NCBI RefSeq assembly: GCF_003367315.1
Contig: NZ_CP031415.1
Coordinates: 742,001-806,000 of the forward strand
DNA from: Saccharospirillum mangrovi
GTDB taxonomy: Bacteria; Pseudomonadota; Gammaproteobacteria; Pseudomonadales; Natronospirillaceae
Reading direction: 5' to 3'
DNA: 64,000 nucleotides
The translations under genes were made by a program, and so were the position numbers. Below are positions 18,573 to 26,677 of this stretch, piece after piece. How positions within the stretch are numbered: position 1 is the stretch's first letter; each line of letters starts with the position of its first letter. The notes beneath the pieces are model-generated. The model was not told where the DNA came from. It did no database searches and saw nothing but the letters and a program-made list of their open reading frames with translations.

Positions 18573-19499
18573 ATGACGGAATTTTGCGCGCAGTACAGTC
18601 GTGACGTCGAAGAACCGCTGGCGGGTACGGCCGAACACGCGAACCAGAATTTGCTGCTGAGCTGGCCGATCGGCCAGTGGACACGCACCTATCATCAAGC
18701 CAAAACGATGACGCCCGAGGTATCCGATGCCGTGCGGCAACTGGTCGAATCCGGCCGTCGCGTCAACCTGATGCACCGGGCCGATCAACCGGACGGCGTG
18801 CACCGCGCTTATTTAATGCCCGAACAACAGGCGTTCGATATTCCCGCCGAACAACTGGCCGATTTCCTGGCGGCCGTGCAGCAAAACCAATCGTTGGAAC
18901 CTTGGTCAGTCGGCCCGGTAAAACACCGCGTGATGCTGTGTTGCACCCACGGCGTGAAAGACAAATGCTGCGCCAAATTCGGCAACGCCGGCTTCAAAGC
19001 GCTGGATTTGGCGAGCCATGCGTTTCCCGGTGAATTCGAAATCTGGCAGAGCACGCACTTGGGCGGCTGCCGGTTGGCGTCGTCGGCATTGGTGTTTCCG
19101 GCGTTGCGCAAGTACGGCCGCATCGAACCGGAACAGGCGTTGGCGTTGCTCGAATCCGAACGCCGCGACCAGCCGTTTTTGCCGAGTTATCGCGGCGACG
19201 GCACGCTTGGTTCGGTCGCCCAGATTGTCGATATCGCCGCGCGCAACCAATTGCAGACCGACGGCATTGAACCGAACCAAATCGAAATTCTGACCGAAAC
19301 GCCACTGGCAAACGGCCAGGTTCGCTATCAGGTACGCTGGCAAACCGAAGCGGCTGCGGGCGAACTGCGCATCGAATTGGAACCTATCACCTCCCACCGT
19401 TACGGCACCTGTGCCGACATCGACGACGCCATTGCGCCCATTGCCCACGCCACCTGGCAGCCGGTGGTGGTGCAAGCGCTGAGCGTCGAACCCCGCTGA
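18573..19499 (+). CDS. Sucrase/ferredoxin-like (Suc_Fer-like) protein, thioredoxin-fold [2Fe-2S] candidate
   Basis: A 308-residue protein with a GGAG ribosome binding site. The Suc_Fer-like pattern is clear: C-C-T-H-G-V-K-D-K-C-C at about 123-133 and WQSTHLGGCRLA about 30 residues later. The Cys residues probably ligate a [2Fe-2S] cluster in a thioredoxin-like ferredoxin fold. The family has no settled role. Its position inside a siderophore importer operon suggests it reduces the ferric siderophore after uptake, in the place FhuF occupies in the other iron cluster (33715-34602). That role is inference from position. Confidence 0.75.
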   Translation: MTEFCAQYSRDVEEPLAGTAEHANQNLLLSWPIGQWTRTYHQAKTMTPEVSDAVRQLVESGRRVNLMHRADQPDGVHRAYLMPEQQAFDIPAEQLADFLAAVQQNQSLEPWSVGPVKHRVMLCCTHGVKDKCCAKFGNAGFKALDLASHAFPGEFEIWQSTHLGGCRLASSALVFPALRKYGRIEPEQALALLESERRDQPFLPSYRGDGTLGSVAQIVDIAARNQLQTDGIEPNQIEILTETPLANGQVRYQVRWQTEAAAGELRIELEPITSHRYGTCADIDDAIAPIAHATWQPVVVQALSVEPR

Positions 19500-19557
19500 G
19501 ACAGTCCGTCCACATTCAACCGAACGCTGGTTGCCCGGGTGAAATCGCGCTAAAGTA

Positions 19558-19576
19558 AATAAGATTTAATCTCATT
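19558..19576 (+). promoter_or_regulatory. Fur-box candidate upstream of the binding-protein pair
   Basis: AATAAGATTTAATCTCATT contains the 7-1-7 core TAAGATT-T-AATCTCA, whose arms match at six of seven positions. It lies 38 bases before the binding protein start. Confidence 0.7.
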
Positions 19577-19614
19577 ACTGTTTGAGACTTTAACGCATTC
19601 ACAAGGATTACAAG

Positions 19615-20604
19615 ATGAGCATTCGGTTCTCCCGGCTGGCGCCTCTGGCCGCCATTCTGTCGTTTGGTCTGGCGGCGTTCAGCGCCCAGGCCGACACCCA
19701 ATACCCCTTAAGTTTGGACACCAAATTCGGCACCACCGTGATTCCCGCCCAGCCGCAACGCGTCGCCTCGGTCGATTACGCCGGCGGCGACAACCTGCTG
19801 GCATTGGGCTTTCAGCCGCTGACCGTCCGGGCCTGGTTTGGCGAGTACGACAACACTTACTGGCCTTGGGCACAGCCGCTGGTCACGGCCGAGCCGCAAG
19901 TGCTGAGCGGTGAACTGAATTTCGAGCAAATTGCCGCGACCGAGCCGGACGTCATCATCGCCATTCGCTCTGGCATTACCGATCAGGAATACGACCAGTT
20001 GAGCAAGATCGCGCCGGTCGTTGCCGTACCGCCGGGTGAGGGCGATTACTCGCTCACCTGGGACGAGCGCGCTCGACTGGTCGGCCGGGTACTGAACAAG
20101 TCGGACGAAGTGGAAACCCGCATCGCACAGGTGCGCGCCAAGCTCGACGCCGCCGCCAGCGAACACCCGGAATGGCAAGGCCAAACCTTCGCCATGGGCA
20201 CTTACTGGAACAACAGCGTCGGCATTTATTCGGCCGACGACACCAGCGTCGCGCTGATTTCTGCCATGGGGTTGACGGTATCGCCGGAAGTCGAGGCCAT
20301 GACCGAGCCGGGCCAGTTCTACATCACGCTGTCGGAAGAAGAATTGCCGCGCATCGATGCCGATTTGCTGTTCTGGTACACCTCACCCGAATCGCGCGCG
20401 CAGATCGAAAAATTGCCGCTGCGCCCACAACTGCGCGCCCATCAGGAAGGCCGGGAAATCTTCTTGCCGGATACTTCCGAGCGCAACGGCGCGTTGTCCT
20501 ACGGCACACTGTTGAGCCTATCGCGCGCGGTCGATTTGCTGGTGCCGCTAATCGAAGTGGCGATTGACGGCGACCCGAACACCCTCGTCCCGGAAGCGGA
20601 GTAA
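19615..20604 (+). CDS. Periplasmic iron-siderophore binding protein
   Basis: A 329-residue FecB/FepB-type binding protein with a signal peptide ending at FSAQA-D. TVIPAQPQRVASVDYAGGDN, EQIAATEPDVIIAI and EYDQLSKIAPVVAVP are typical family segments. It closely resembles the protein at 32733-33707 (both have the W-F/Y-G-x-WPWAQ region). AAGGA precedes the ATG, and its own Fur box allows expression independent of the upstream permeases. Confidence 0.88.
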   Translation: MSIRFSRLAPLAAILSFGLAAFSAQADTQYPLSLDTKFGTTVIPAQPQRVASVDYAGGDNLLALGFQPLTVRAWFGEYDNTYWPWAQPLVTAEPQVLSGELNFEQIAATEPDVIIAIRSGITDQEYDQLSKIAPVVAVPPGEGDYSLTWDERARLVGRVLNKSDEVETRIAQVRAKLDAAASEHPEWQGQTFAMGTYWNNSVGIYSADDTSVALISAMGLTVSPEVEAMTEPGQFYITLSEEELPRIDADLLFWYTSPESRAQIEKLPLRPQLRAHQEGREIFLPDTSERNGALSYGTLLSLSRAVDLLVPLIEVAIDGDPNTLVPEAE

Positions 20605-20608
20605 CGCC

Positions 20609-21565
20609 ATGCGCATTCGAGTCGCATCGACACTGCTCACCTTATTGTTGTGCACTGTCGCCTGGGCCGACGAGATGCGCAGCGTTGTAGACGCCGCCGG
20701 CCGCACCGTCAGCATTCCGGTGCAGGCCAAACGCGTCGTCTCGCAAAACGACAACCGCCTCACCTTGCCGCTGCTGGAACTGGGCACGCCGCTGGTCGGC
20801 AGCGCCGGCCGACTGGACGCCCAAGGCCAGCCGTACATGCGCGCCGTGCCGGATCTGTTGGGCATCACCTACGCCAACAGCGGCATTGAATTTGTAGGTA
20901 CCTACAGCGACCTCGATTACGAACGCATCGCCGCGCTCAAGCCAGATTTAATCGTCACCATGATCGAAGCCCAGGCCGAACCGCTGTCGCGCATCGCGCC
21001 CACGGTGGTGATCGACCCGAATGAATACCCGATGAAAGACGGCATGCAACGGCTCGCGGAAATCAGCGGCCAGCAAGCCAACTACCAACGCCTGGCCGAC
21101 AACTACGCCCGCAAACTCGCGCAGGCGCGGGGATATTTCGATGCGTTGGAAACAAAACCGCAGATCAGCGTAACGTTCTCCTTCCCCGCCGGCGATGCAC
21201 TCTATGTGTACCGCGACCTCGGCGCACTCACCGTCGCCCTCGACGACCTGGGCCTGGCGTTACCCGACTGGATCGCCCAAATGGACGAACGCCAAATCGC
21301 CCTCAGCCCAGAACGCCTGATCGACCTCGACGCCGACTTCCTAATCAACTTCTACGGCAGCACCCCCGAAGACGGCCCCGCCCCCGTCCGCGCCGGCCTC
21401 AACAACTTCTTCCCCGGCTGGTGCCAAGCACTGTTCGCTTGTCGTGAAGGCCAGGTGTTGTTTTTTCCCTACGCCAGTTTTGGTTATGCGTTCAGTGCGT
21501 TGGAACTGAATTTGGATTTGTTGACTACGCATATTGTTGGGCGGGAGTGGGAGGCTAGGCCTTGA
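20609..21565 (+). CDS. Second periplasmic iron-siderophore binding protein
   Basis: A 318-residue protein. The ATG at 20609 is preferred because it lies four bases after the previous stop and is followed by a signal peptide (to CTVAWADE). VDAAGRTVSIPVQAKRVVS, ERIAALKPDLIVTMI and EPLSRIAPTVVIDP mark it as an ABC iron binding protein. It is clearly diverged from its neighbour, so the pair may recognise two ligands for one permease. A terminator follows. Confidence 0.85.
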   Translation: MRIRVASTLLTLLLCTVAWADEMRSVVDAAGRTVSIPVQAKRVVSQNDNRLTLPLLELGTPLVGSAGRLDAQGQPYMRAVPDLLGITYANSGIEFVGTYSDLDYERIAALKPDLIVTMIEAQAEPLSRIAPTVVIDPNEYPMKDGMQRLAEISGQQANYQRLADNYARKLAQARGYFDALETKPQISVTFSFPAGDALYVYRDLGALTVALDDLGLALPDWIAQMDERQIALSPERLIDLDADFLINFYGSTPEDGPAPVRAGLNNFFPGWCQALFACREGQVLFFPYASFGYAFSALELNLDLLTTHIVGREWEARP

Positions 21566-21593
21566 GGGTGGGTTAAGGTTTTGAGTGATATTG

Positions 21594-21619
21594 AAAAGCC
21601 GGGCTTTGCCCGGCTTTTT
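21594..21619. terminator. Bidirectional terminator at the left edge of the accessory insert
   Basis: AAAAGCCGGGC pairs perfectly with GCCCGGCTTTT across TTT. The hairpin is the reverse complement of the one at 28014-28040. Confidence 0.9.
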
Positions 21620-22083
21620 GCTGTTCTGTTGGGGCTGTTGCTGCCAAGGATGGTGGTTCATGTTCTTCGACCATCGTTCACTTCATCTAAGCGGACACAT
21701 CCGCGTCAGCTGACCTTGAACTTGATCACATATAGGGGTAGTCGTAGGAGCATCGAAGGTTTCGCCTGAAGACAAGCAAAGCTATTGGTGTGCTTTATAA
21801 TCTGCTGGGCGGTAGCGTGTTTATCGCGAAGAGCTTAGTGGTAATGGCGTTGCTCATTGCGGGTAGGCGGTGATTGCAAGCAAAGCTCGTGTTTTGAAGG
21901 AATTAATGCAGCTACCTTGTTAGCTTGATGCTCTGTTAGTGGAAAAACGCCGCCGTTGGTGCGACGCATTTTCCGGCTAAAAACCGAGATATGCGTCCTG
22001 GTAGACATAGATATACGGAATGGGCATCAGTTGGGACGGTATCTCTGGAGTTGATGTCAGCGGTAATAAGTCTTCAACCATTC
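21620..22083. other. Non-coding or degraded flank of the cassette region
   Basis: No convincing gene. Composition is more AT-rich than the iron genes on the left. A 57-codon minus-strand frame (21835-22008, beginning MSTRTHISVFSRKMRRTNGG) is open but has no family match that I recognise and no strong ribosome binding site. No complete attC site was seen here. Confidence 0.4.
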
Positions 22084-22188
22084 CGGGATAGATGATGGCC
22101 GCTGGGGTGGAACAAAACACCATGGTTACGAGAAACCAAGGTTGCGCCTAAATATGAGGCGTGAGTGACAATGAATAAGCTGTTATGA
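22084..22188 (+). repeat. Diverged ~104-bp repeat, copy 1
   Basis: It aligns without gaps to 25448-25553 at about 80% identity by eye. Shared words include AAAACACC, TGACAATG and AGGCGT. A small hairpin (CGCCT-N7-AGGCG) lies inside. It ends about 30 bases before the start of a cassette-like gene. Confidence 0.7.
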
Positions 22189-22218
22189 GTAGCTGTGTCC
22201 TTGGAGTATGGCAACAAA

Positions 22219-22527
22219 ATGGATGTAGTGATTTTAGTTAGTATTTATTTAGCAATTTCGGGCTTAGCTATTTTTCCTGCTATTTTGTTTTGGGGGTTAT
22301 CTAGCCTTTGGCTCCCTGATTGGTTTTCACTACCTCCCATTCGCATGGCATTAATATGCTTGGCATTGTCTGTTGCTACGGCACTGGTGTTTAACTTTGA
22401 GCTTTCAGGTGGGGTGCTCTCAGTAGGGCCGTTTGTCGTGGTCTTGTCATTGGCTTGGTCTTTATTTCTATTTCCTGTGCTCGTTTTAATCAGGTATCGC
22501 CGCTATGCCAAAGCAAAACACTCATAA
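22219..22527 (+). CDS. Small multi-spanning membrane protein, cassette gene
   Basis: The protein has 102 residues from the ATG at 22219 (GGAG about 12 bases upstream); a GTG at 22195 would add eight residues. It has three to four hydrophobic segments: VILVSIYLAISGLAIFPAIL, ALICLALSVATALVFNF and a third around FVVVLSLAWSLFLFPVLVL. It ends in a basic tail (RYRRYAKAKHS). The stop lies within the attC-like site that follows, as is usual for integron cassettes. Function unknown. Confidence 0.6.
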   Translation: MDVVILVSIYLAISGLAIFPAILFWGLSSLWLPDWFSLPPIRMALICLALSVATALVFNFELSGGVLSVGPFVVVLSLAWSLFLFPVLVLIRYRRYAKAKHS

Positions 22528-22608
22528 CCAGTTGCTCAAAGGCACTCCTGGCCTATGGCCCTCCGCGGGACCGCAAACAAGTTGCGGCCCCTTAGCAAGG
22601 CGTTATGC
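22522..22608 (+). other. attC-like recombination site 1
   Basis: The site starts with CATAACC and ends with GCGTTATGC. The outer arms pair (CATAAC with GTTATG) and the inner arms share TTGCTxAAxGG, giving the bulged hairpin typical of attC/59-base elements. It separates two plus-strand genes. Confidence 0.75.
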
Positions 22609-22634
22609 ATCTACATCAAATACGAAGATACGAA

Positions 22635-23801
22635 ATGACTAGAAAGGACTTTAGCGAAATTGGGCATACGGGTGGAAAAGTTGCATTCACTATCGTTTGT
22701 GATGCACAAGGGCATGTCCGATATCAAATCGGTTACTCTCACTCGTCCCCGAGACCTGCAAGTCTTGTCGGAATCTATGCTCACCCAGATGGGTTTGCGT
22801 GTGGAAATATAGTGATGAGAGGCATGGGGGATCCTTGGAATGCGCCTCCTTTTCCCAACTGTATCGCTGTGATGATGGCATCAGACTCACAGGGAAGGTT
22901 TGGCCATGAGTGTCCTAGCTGCAAAAAACATTTTCGATCCGAAAGTATCCCTTCGAGATTTCCGTTAACTTGTCCTTATTGTGGCGTAAGAGCAGAGTCG
23001 TATCATTTTTTAACATCACCTCAGAAGTCATATATTTCACACTATGTTGAGTCGCTACACACTGCCATATACGAGGCAGAAGCAGACTCAACTAAGGAAG
23101 TTATTATTGATATGGATGCTTTGGCTGATTCGATAACGGATGATCCAAGGCCGGATTTTTACTACACATCCACAGCCCAACAAACCGAATTTAGATGCTC
23201 TGCATGTAATAGTTACAATGATATCCGCGGGAAGTATGGATATTGTTCTTCGTGTGGATGGAGAAATTCAGCAGAACAACAACGTGTTGCTTTAGAACAA
23301 ATCAGGGATCGATTAGTGAGTGGCGACTTATCTCCTTCTGACGCGATTAAGCAATCCGTTTCAGAGTTTGATTCAGCTGCACGTGATTATGTGGTTCAGT
23401 TGATTTCACATGTACCTATGAAAGAATCAAGAAGGAACCAGCTAGAGAGATTGCTGTTTCATAACCTAGATAAGTTCGAAAATATTTTGAGTGATTGTTT
23501 TGATATCAACTTACTACAGGGAATGACAGCAGATCGTGCGTTCGTAAAAAAGATGTTCTTTCGCCGTCACGTCTATGAGCATGACGGCGGTGTTGCGACG
23601 CAACGATATGTTGAAGAAAGCGGAGATGCTGGTATTGAAAAAGGCGACCTGATTAGAGAAACCGCAGATAACGCGCACAAATTTATCGGTTGCCTGAATC
23701 GCATGATTACCACTTTCGAAACTGATTTTCATGAAATGATCGAGCCCGAGGCGTTTTGCATTGAAATTGAAAAAGACCGCAGAAAGCACATTGGTAAATA
23801 A
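22635..23801 (+). CDS. Zinc-ribbon protein with a HEPN-like RX4H motif, cassette gene
   Basis: The protein has 388 residues from 22635; an upstream ATG at 22605 inside the attC site would add ten. Two zinc-ribbon pairs are visible: CPSC (93-96) with CPYC (113-116), and CSAC (188-191) with CSSC (204-207). The C-terminal third is helical and contains FFRRHVYEHDGG, in which R311-x4-H316 matches the RX4-6H motif of HEPN ribonucleases. HEPN proteins are common in toxins and phage defence. No family match is claimed, and the enzymatic role is inference from one motif plus cassette context. The coding DNA is AT-rich compared with the flanks. Confidence 0.6.
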   Translation: MTRKDFSEIGHTGGKVAFTIVCDAQGHVRYQIGYSHSSPRPASLVGIYAHPDGFACGNIVMRGMGDPWNAPPFPNCIAVMMASDSQGRFGHECPSCKKHFRSESIPSRFPLTCPYCGVRAESYHFLTSPQKSYISHYVESLHTAIYEAEADSTKEVIIDMDALADSITDDPRPDFYYTSTAQQTEFRCSACNSYNDIRGKYGYCSSCGWRNSAEQQRVALEQIRDRLVSGDLSPSDAIKQSVSEFDSAARDYVVQLISHVPMKESRRNQLERLLFHNLDKFENILSDCFDINLLQGMTADRAFVKKMFFRRHVYEHDGGVATQRYVEESGDAGIEKGDLIRETADNAHKFIGCLNRMITTFETDFHEMIEPEAFCIEIEKDRRKHIGK

Positions 23802-23804
23802 AAT

Positions 23805-23876
23805 GCATAACAATGCGATCGTTCGGACGCAAACTGAGCTGCGCTTCGTTTGCGCCTCACAGCTTAAACGTTAGGT
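23805..23876 (+). other. attC-like recombination site 2
   Basis: It begins GCATAACAATGC four bases after the previous stop and ends AAACGTTAGGT. The inner arms GCAAAC and GTTTGC pair around a variable centre. It has standard attC architecture and length. Confidence 0.85.
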
Positions 23877-23891
23877 TTTCAAGGAACACTC

Positions 23892-24770
23892 ATGGATTGG
23901 CGTGAATACGAAATATATATAACCAAGCATTTCCAAAATCTATTTCCTGGAACATCTATCCAGCATGACGTTAAGCGCGAAGGGTATATATCAAAGACTC
24001 AACGGCAAATAGACATCCTTATTGAGGGTAGTATTGCAGGTTTTGAGTTGAGAATTATTGTTGATTGTAAATATTTTAATAAAAAAGTAGATGTTAAAGA
24101 TGTAGAGTCGTTCATAAGCTTTCTTTTGGATCTTAAAGCAAGCAAGGGCGTTCTTATTACAAACAATGGATATTCTGAAGCTGCTTACAATAGGGCTACT
24201 TACGATACGCAAGACATAGAATTAAGAATAATTAGCTTTGATGACCTTGATGATTTTCAAGGATTTATGGCGATACCATATTCACTCTCAGAATGTGCCC
24301 TTGTAACTGCGCCTGATGGTTGGGTAGTCGATGCCTCTGGTAGAGGTCCATCACCGGCGGTTTTTTATCCCGCAGGTTTGTCGCAGCAAGAAGCATTTGA
24401 AAGGGAAGGTTTTATTTCTTTATCTTTTAGCCATAAGAATAAAGAGTGGCCAGATCTAGCTACGCTCTTGGATAAACAAAAACTAGCAGCAGAACAGCAC
24501 TATCAACAACTTAAAATGGAATATATCGATACAATTAAGAGAGAAGACTGTACGGTAGTAATGCGTGTAATTGAAGCGCCGCTGATGGGAAATTCCATTG
24601 ACTATACAATTTTTTTAGATTTTAAAGAGTCGGTAATATTTATGACATTAATAACATACAAAGACAAGGAAGATAGATATGTTAAAAAGCTGGAATGGAT
24701 TGCTCAAAAATTAATCAAAGGTAAGGTTCTGTTTGATCGTAATGAGAACCCTATAAATATTAATTTATAG
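23892..24770 (+). CDS. Mrr-like PD-(D/E)xK nuclease protein, cassette gene
   Basis: A 292-residue protein starting 16 bases after attC site 2. The N-terminal domain has the restriction-endonuclease pattern QRQIDILIEG (D41), then VDCKYF (D58-C-K60), then a helix and VLITNNGYSEAA, as in Mrr-type and Holliday-junction-like nucleases. The C-terminal half (about 130-292) is not recognised. A DNA-cleaving defence role is likely from the fold but not shown. The DNA is strongly AT-rich, consistent with recent acquisition. Confidence 0.65.
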   Translation: MDWREYEIYITKHFQNLFPGTSIQHDVKREGYISKTQRQIDILIEGSIAGFELRIIVDCKYFNKKVDVKDVESFISFLLDLKASKGVLITNNGYSEAAYNRATYDTQDIELRIISFDDLDDFQGFMAIPYSLSECALVTAPDGWVVDASGRGPSPAVFYPAGLSQQEAFEREGFISLSFSHKNKEWPDLATLLDKQKLAAEQHYQQLKMEYIDTIKREDCTVVMRVIEAPLMGNSIDYTIFLDFKESVIFMTLITYKDKEDRYVKKLEWIAQKLIKGKVLFDRNENPININL

Positions 24771-25109
24771 AAACCTAATAAGCTGTCAAGTGTTCCTAGG
24801 CACTGTAGAAGAGATAAATTAATGCAATATTTGGCAAAGACTCTAAATGAATATGGTTTTTTTTGAGGCTGAATTCTGAGCTCAGGAATACCAGAGAGAA
24901 TCAGATGTTAGCGCTAAAATTAGTAAACAGGGCACCCACTGTAGCGAAAACATGCTTAAAGCGATGACATTGCAAGGTGTTTCAGGTGCGAAATAAATGG
25001 TTAATTCGTTCGACGCTAATCTTAGGTGTACGTGCAGCGTTATTGCCGGATTTCAGGCATAAGAAATTACTGAAGAAGTTCAGTTGGTGGTAATTTTAAG
25101 AATATTTTA
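24771..25109. other. Gene-free stretch with a possible degenerate attC site
   Basis: No gene was seen. ACCTAATAAGCTG directly after the previous stop and CAGATGTTAGCG near 24902 could be worn outer arms of a ~140-bp attC site. A copy of the dispersed word (A)GGGCACCCACT lies at about 24929-24940. Confidence 0.3.
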
Positions 25110-25428
25110 TTAAGTCAAAAGCACTGAGGCCGAACGCCCTGGTGTTCGTCGATAGCCAAGCTTCTTAGATGCGCAAATCAGCGAATGTGTTGAGCCAACA
25201 AAGCTTTTAAATGAACTTTCTAAGTGAGTTGATGTGCAGAGCCACTTTTCAGGATCGATATTTGATTGCTCCAGAATCGGCGTTAGGGAATCATCTATCA
25301 GACCGCGTTTTCCTCTGCGCACTTGCCGACCGGTCTAATCCATGCGTTCCAAATGATCTTGTAGTCGAAACGATAGCCCCTTAGGCATTTCCTGGTGTGG
25401 GTAACCTACAGGGCTATGGTGGGTGTCC
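25110..25428 (-). pseudogene. 3' remnant of a Y1 (IS200-like/REP-associated) transposase
   Basis: The minus-strand translation reads GLSFRLQDHLERMD, then a TAG in place of the usual Trp, then TGRQVRRGKRGLIDDSL and TPILEQSNIDPEKWL, ending FKSFVGSTHSL... KKLGYRRTPG. This is the C-terminal region of gammaproteobacterial Y1_Tnp-family transposases (motif DWTGRxxRxDKRG...P.IL...). The catalytic HUH and Tyr region is missing. The fragment abuts GGACACCCACC (minus strand, 25418-25428), a word repeated across this insert. Confidence 0.75.
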
Positions 25429-25447
25429 GGTTACTCCTTAGTCATGC

Positions 25448-25553
25448 GGGGAAATATGATAGCCACTGGGCTGGAGCAAAACACCGTGGTAACGTGAATC
25501 CAAGGCCGCGCCCAAATAAGAGGCGTATGTGACAATGGATAAACTATTATATG
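25448..25553 (+). repeat. Diverged ~104-bp repeat, copy 2
   Basis: This is the second copy of the element at 22084-22188. It again ends just before a plus-strand gene (ATG at 25567). The internal hairpin is CGCCC-N7-AGGCG. Confidence 0.7.
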
Positions 25554-25566
25554 GTCCAAACCTCCA

Positions 25567-25995
25567 ATGCGGATTCGATTAACACACCTCCTGCTCATCA
25601 TACTAATTGCACCCACGGTTTGTGCTCAGGCGATAGTGGTTGAAAAAGTAACCAACGAAGACTTGATCTACCTGCTCAATCGAATCGAAGTCCTAGGTGA
25701 GGTCCGCAGCCATGACCTGAGTGTGCGTATCCTGCAGGTGAGCGATATACCTGGCAGTGCTGGTTACCCCACCTCCGAGGTCACGCATACGGTCTACATC
25801 GCTGTTTCTGGGTTTGACGAGCTGCCAGAGCAGAGTCTATTTCGTTTGTCGGGGTTGCTTGCTCCCTCTTTCTCGAGGGTAGCAAATGGTCTGAATGCTG
25901 CGTTCATCCTAGATTACGGTGAAGTAGGCAGTCGGAACCGAGTACAGATAACGCCTTCGCTAGAAGGCTTAGAGATACAATCTTCTGGGGAATAG
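25567..25995 (+). CDS. Small exported protein of unknown function, cassette gene
   Basis: A 142-residue protein with an N-terminal signal peptide (MRIRLTHLLLIILIAPTVCA). The mature part contains VEKVTNEDLIYLLNRIEVLG and a VYIAVSGFDELPEQSLF segment and is mostly predicted beta. No family was recognised. The stop is one base before attC site 3, as expected for an integron cassette. Confidence 0.6.
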   Translation: MRIRLTHLLLIILIAPTVCAQAIVVEKVTNEDLIYLLNRIEVLGEVRSHDLSVRILQVSDIPGSAGYPTSEVTHTVYIAVSGFDELPEQSLFRLSGLLAPSFSRVANGLNAAFILDYGEVGSRNRVQITPSLEGLEIQSSGE

Positions 25996-25996
25996 G

Positions 25997-26071
25997 GCAT
26001 AACAAGAAGCTAATAGGACACCCAGCAAGGTAAATCGTTAAGATGGGTGTCCTTTTGGTCCGGCGTTAGGT
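25997..26071 (+). other. attC-like recombination site 3
   Basis: It starts GCATAACAAG and ends GCGTTAGGT. The inner arms AGGACACCCA (26015-26024) and TGGGTGTCCT (26044-26053) are perfectly complementary. The same arm word recurs elsewhere in the insert. Confidence 0.85.
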
Positions 26072-26078
26072 AAGAAAA

Positions 26079-26537
26079 ATGGCGCGTAAAATGTCCCCAG
26101 AACGTGAGAAAGAGTACGCAGAGTTGCACGCGTATCTCGATTTTTACTCAACCAATATCTACGGAATTGACCCGGCTGACCCGGTTCACCCAACAAATGT
26201 TGGTAAACGAATAGTTGAGGAATATGGGAAATCAAAGGCGCTCGAAGGCCTAAAGCAAGCGGTGAATGACACTGTAGAAGAGTTAAGTGATCAACGGCTT
26301 GAGATCATCCAAAAGTTGGATGCGGCTCTTAGGGCTGAAGGAATTGTTACATTTTCAGAGATCCGCCGCCGTTACTCTTCTTCATATAAGCGTATTTTGA
26401 AGTGTGGGCGGATAAAGAGCGAGACAGAATTCTATCTTATTGCTGGAGTGCTTGCAGATTTTGGTTCAGTTGCAAGTGATGGTGAGCGTCAAACTCTTGA
26501 GAAGCTTATGGCGCAATATGAGCACAGCAATAAATAG
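26079..26537 (+). CDS. Helical cytoplasmic protein of unknown function, cassette gene
   Basis: A 152-residue protein starting eight bases after attC site 3. It is charged and predicted helical, beginning MARKMSPEREKEYAELHAYL, with a central GLKQAVNDTVEELSDQRLEI helix and a C-terminal EKLMAQYEHSNK. There is no signal peptide or membrane segment. RRRYSSSYKRIL is strongly basic and could contact nucleic acid. No family recognised. Confidence 0.6.
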   Translation: MARKMSPEREKEYAELHAYLDFYSTNIYGIDPADPVHPTNVGKRIVEEYGKSKALEGLKQAVNDTVEELSDQRLEIIQKLDAALRAEGIVTFSEIRRRYSSSYKRILKCGRIKSETEFYLIAGVLADFGSVASDGERQTLEKLMAQYEHSNK

Positions 26538-26677
26538 GACGCCCACCTTAGCTAAGTCTCCTTGAAATCTATCCGATGATCTATGAGGTGTGTCTAATGT
26601 TCTTTGTGAGATTATATTTTCGCTACACTCCAACCCAGCCATAAAACGAGCTAGTAAAGAAACAAGAGGGAGTTCGT

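Noticed and set aside
21835-22008. 57-codon minus-strand frame as a gene
   Set aside because: No ribosome binding site, no recognised homologue, and it lies in a region that looks degraded; kept only as a note in the gap entry.
22084-22188. An additional attC site
   Set aside because: It ends in GTTATGAG but has no matching CATAAC-type partner arm within 150 bases, and its near-copy at 25448-25553 lacks an intact end. It was kept as a repeat instead.
25279-25290. GCGTTAGGG read as an attC end
   Set aside because: The word lies inside the transposase remnant (codons for DSLTP on the minus strand) and has no partner arm.
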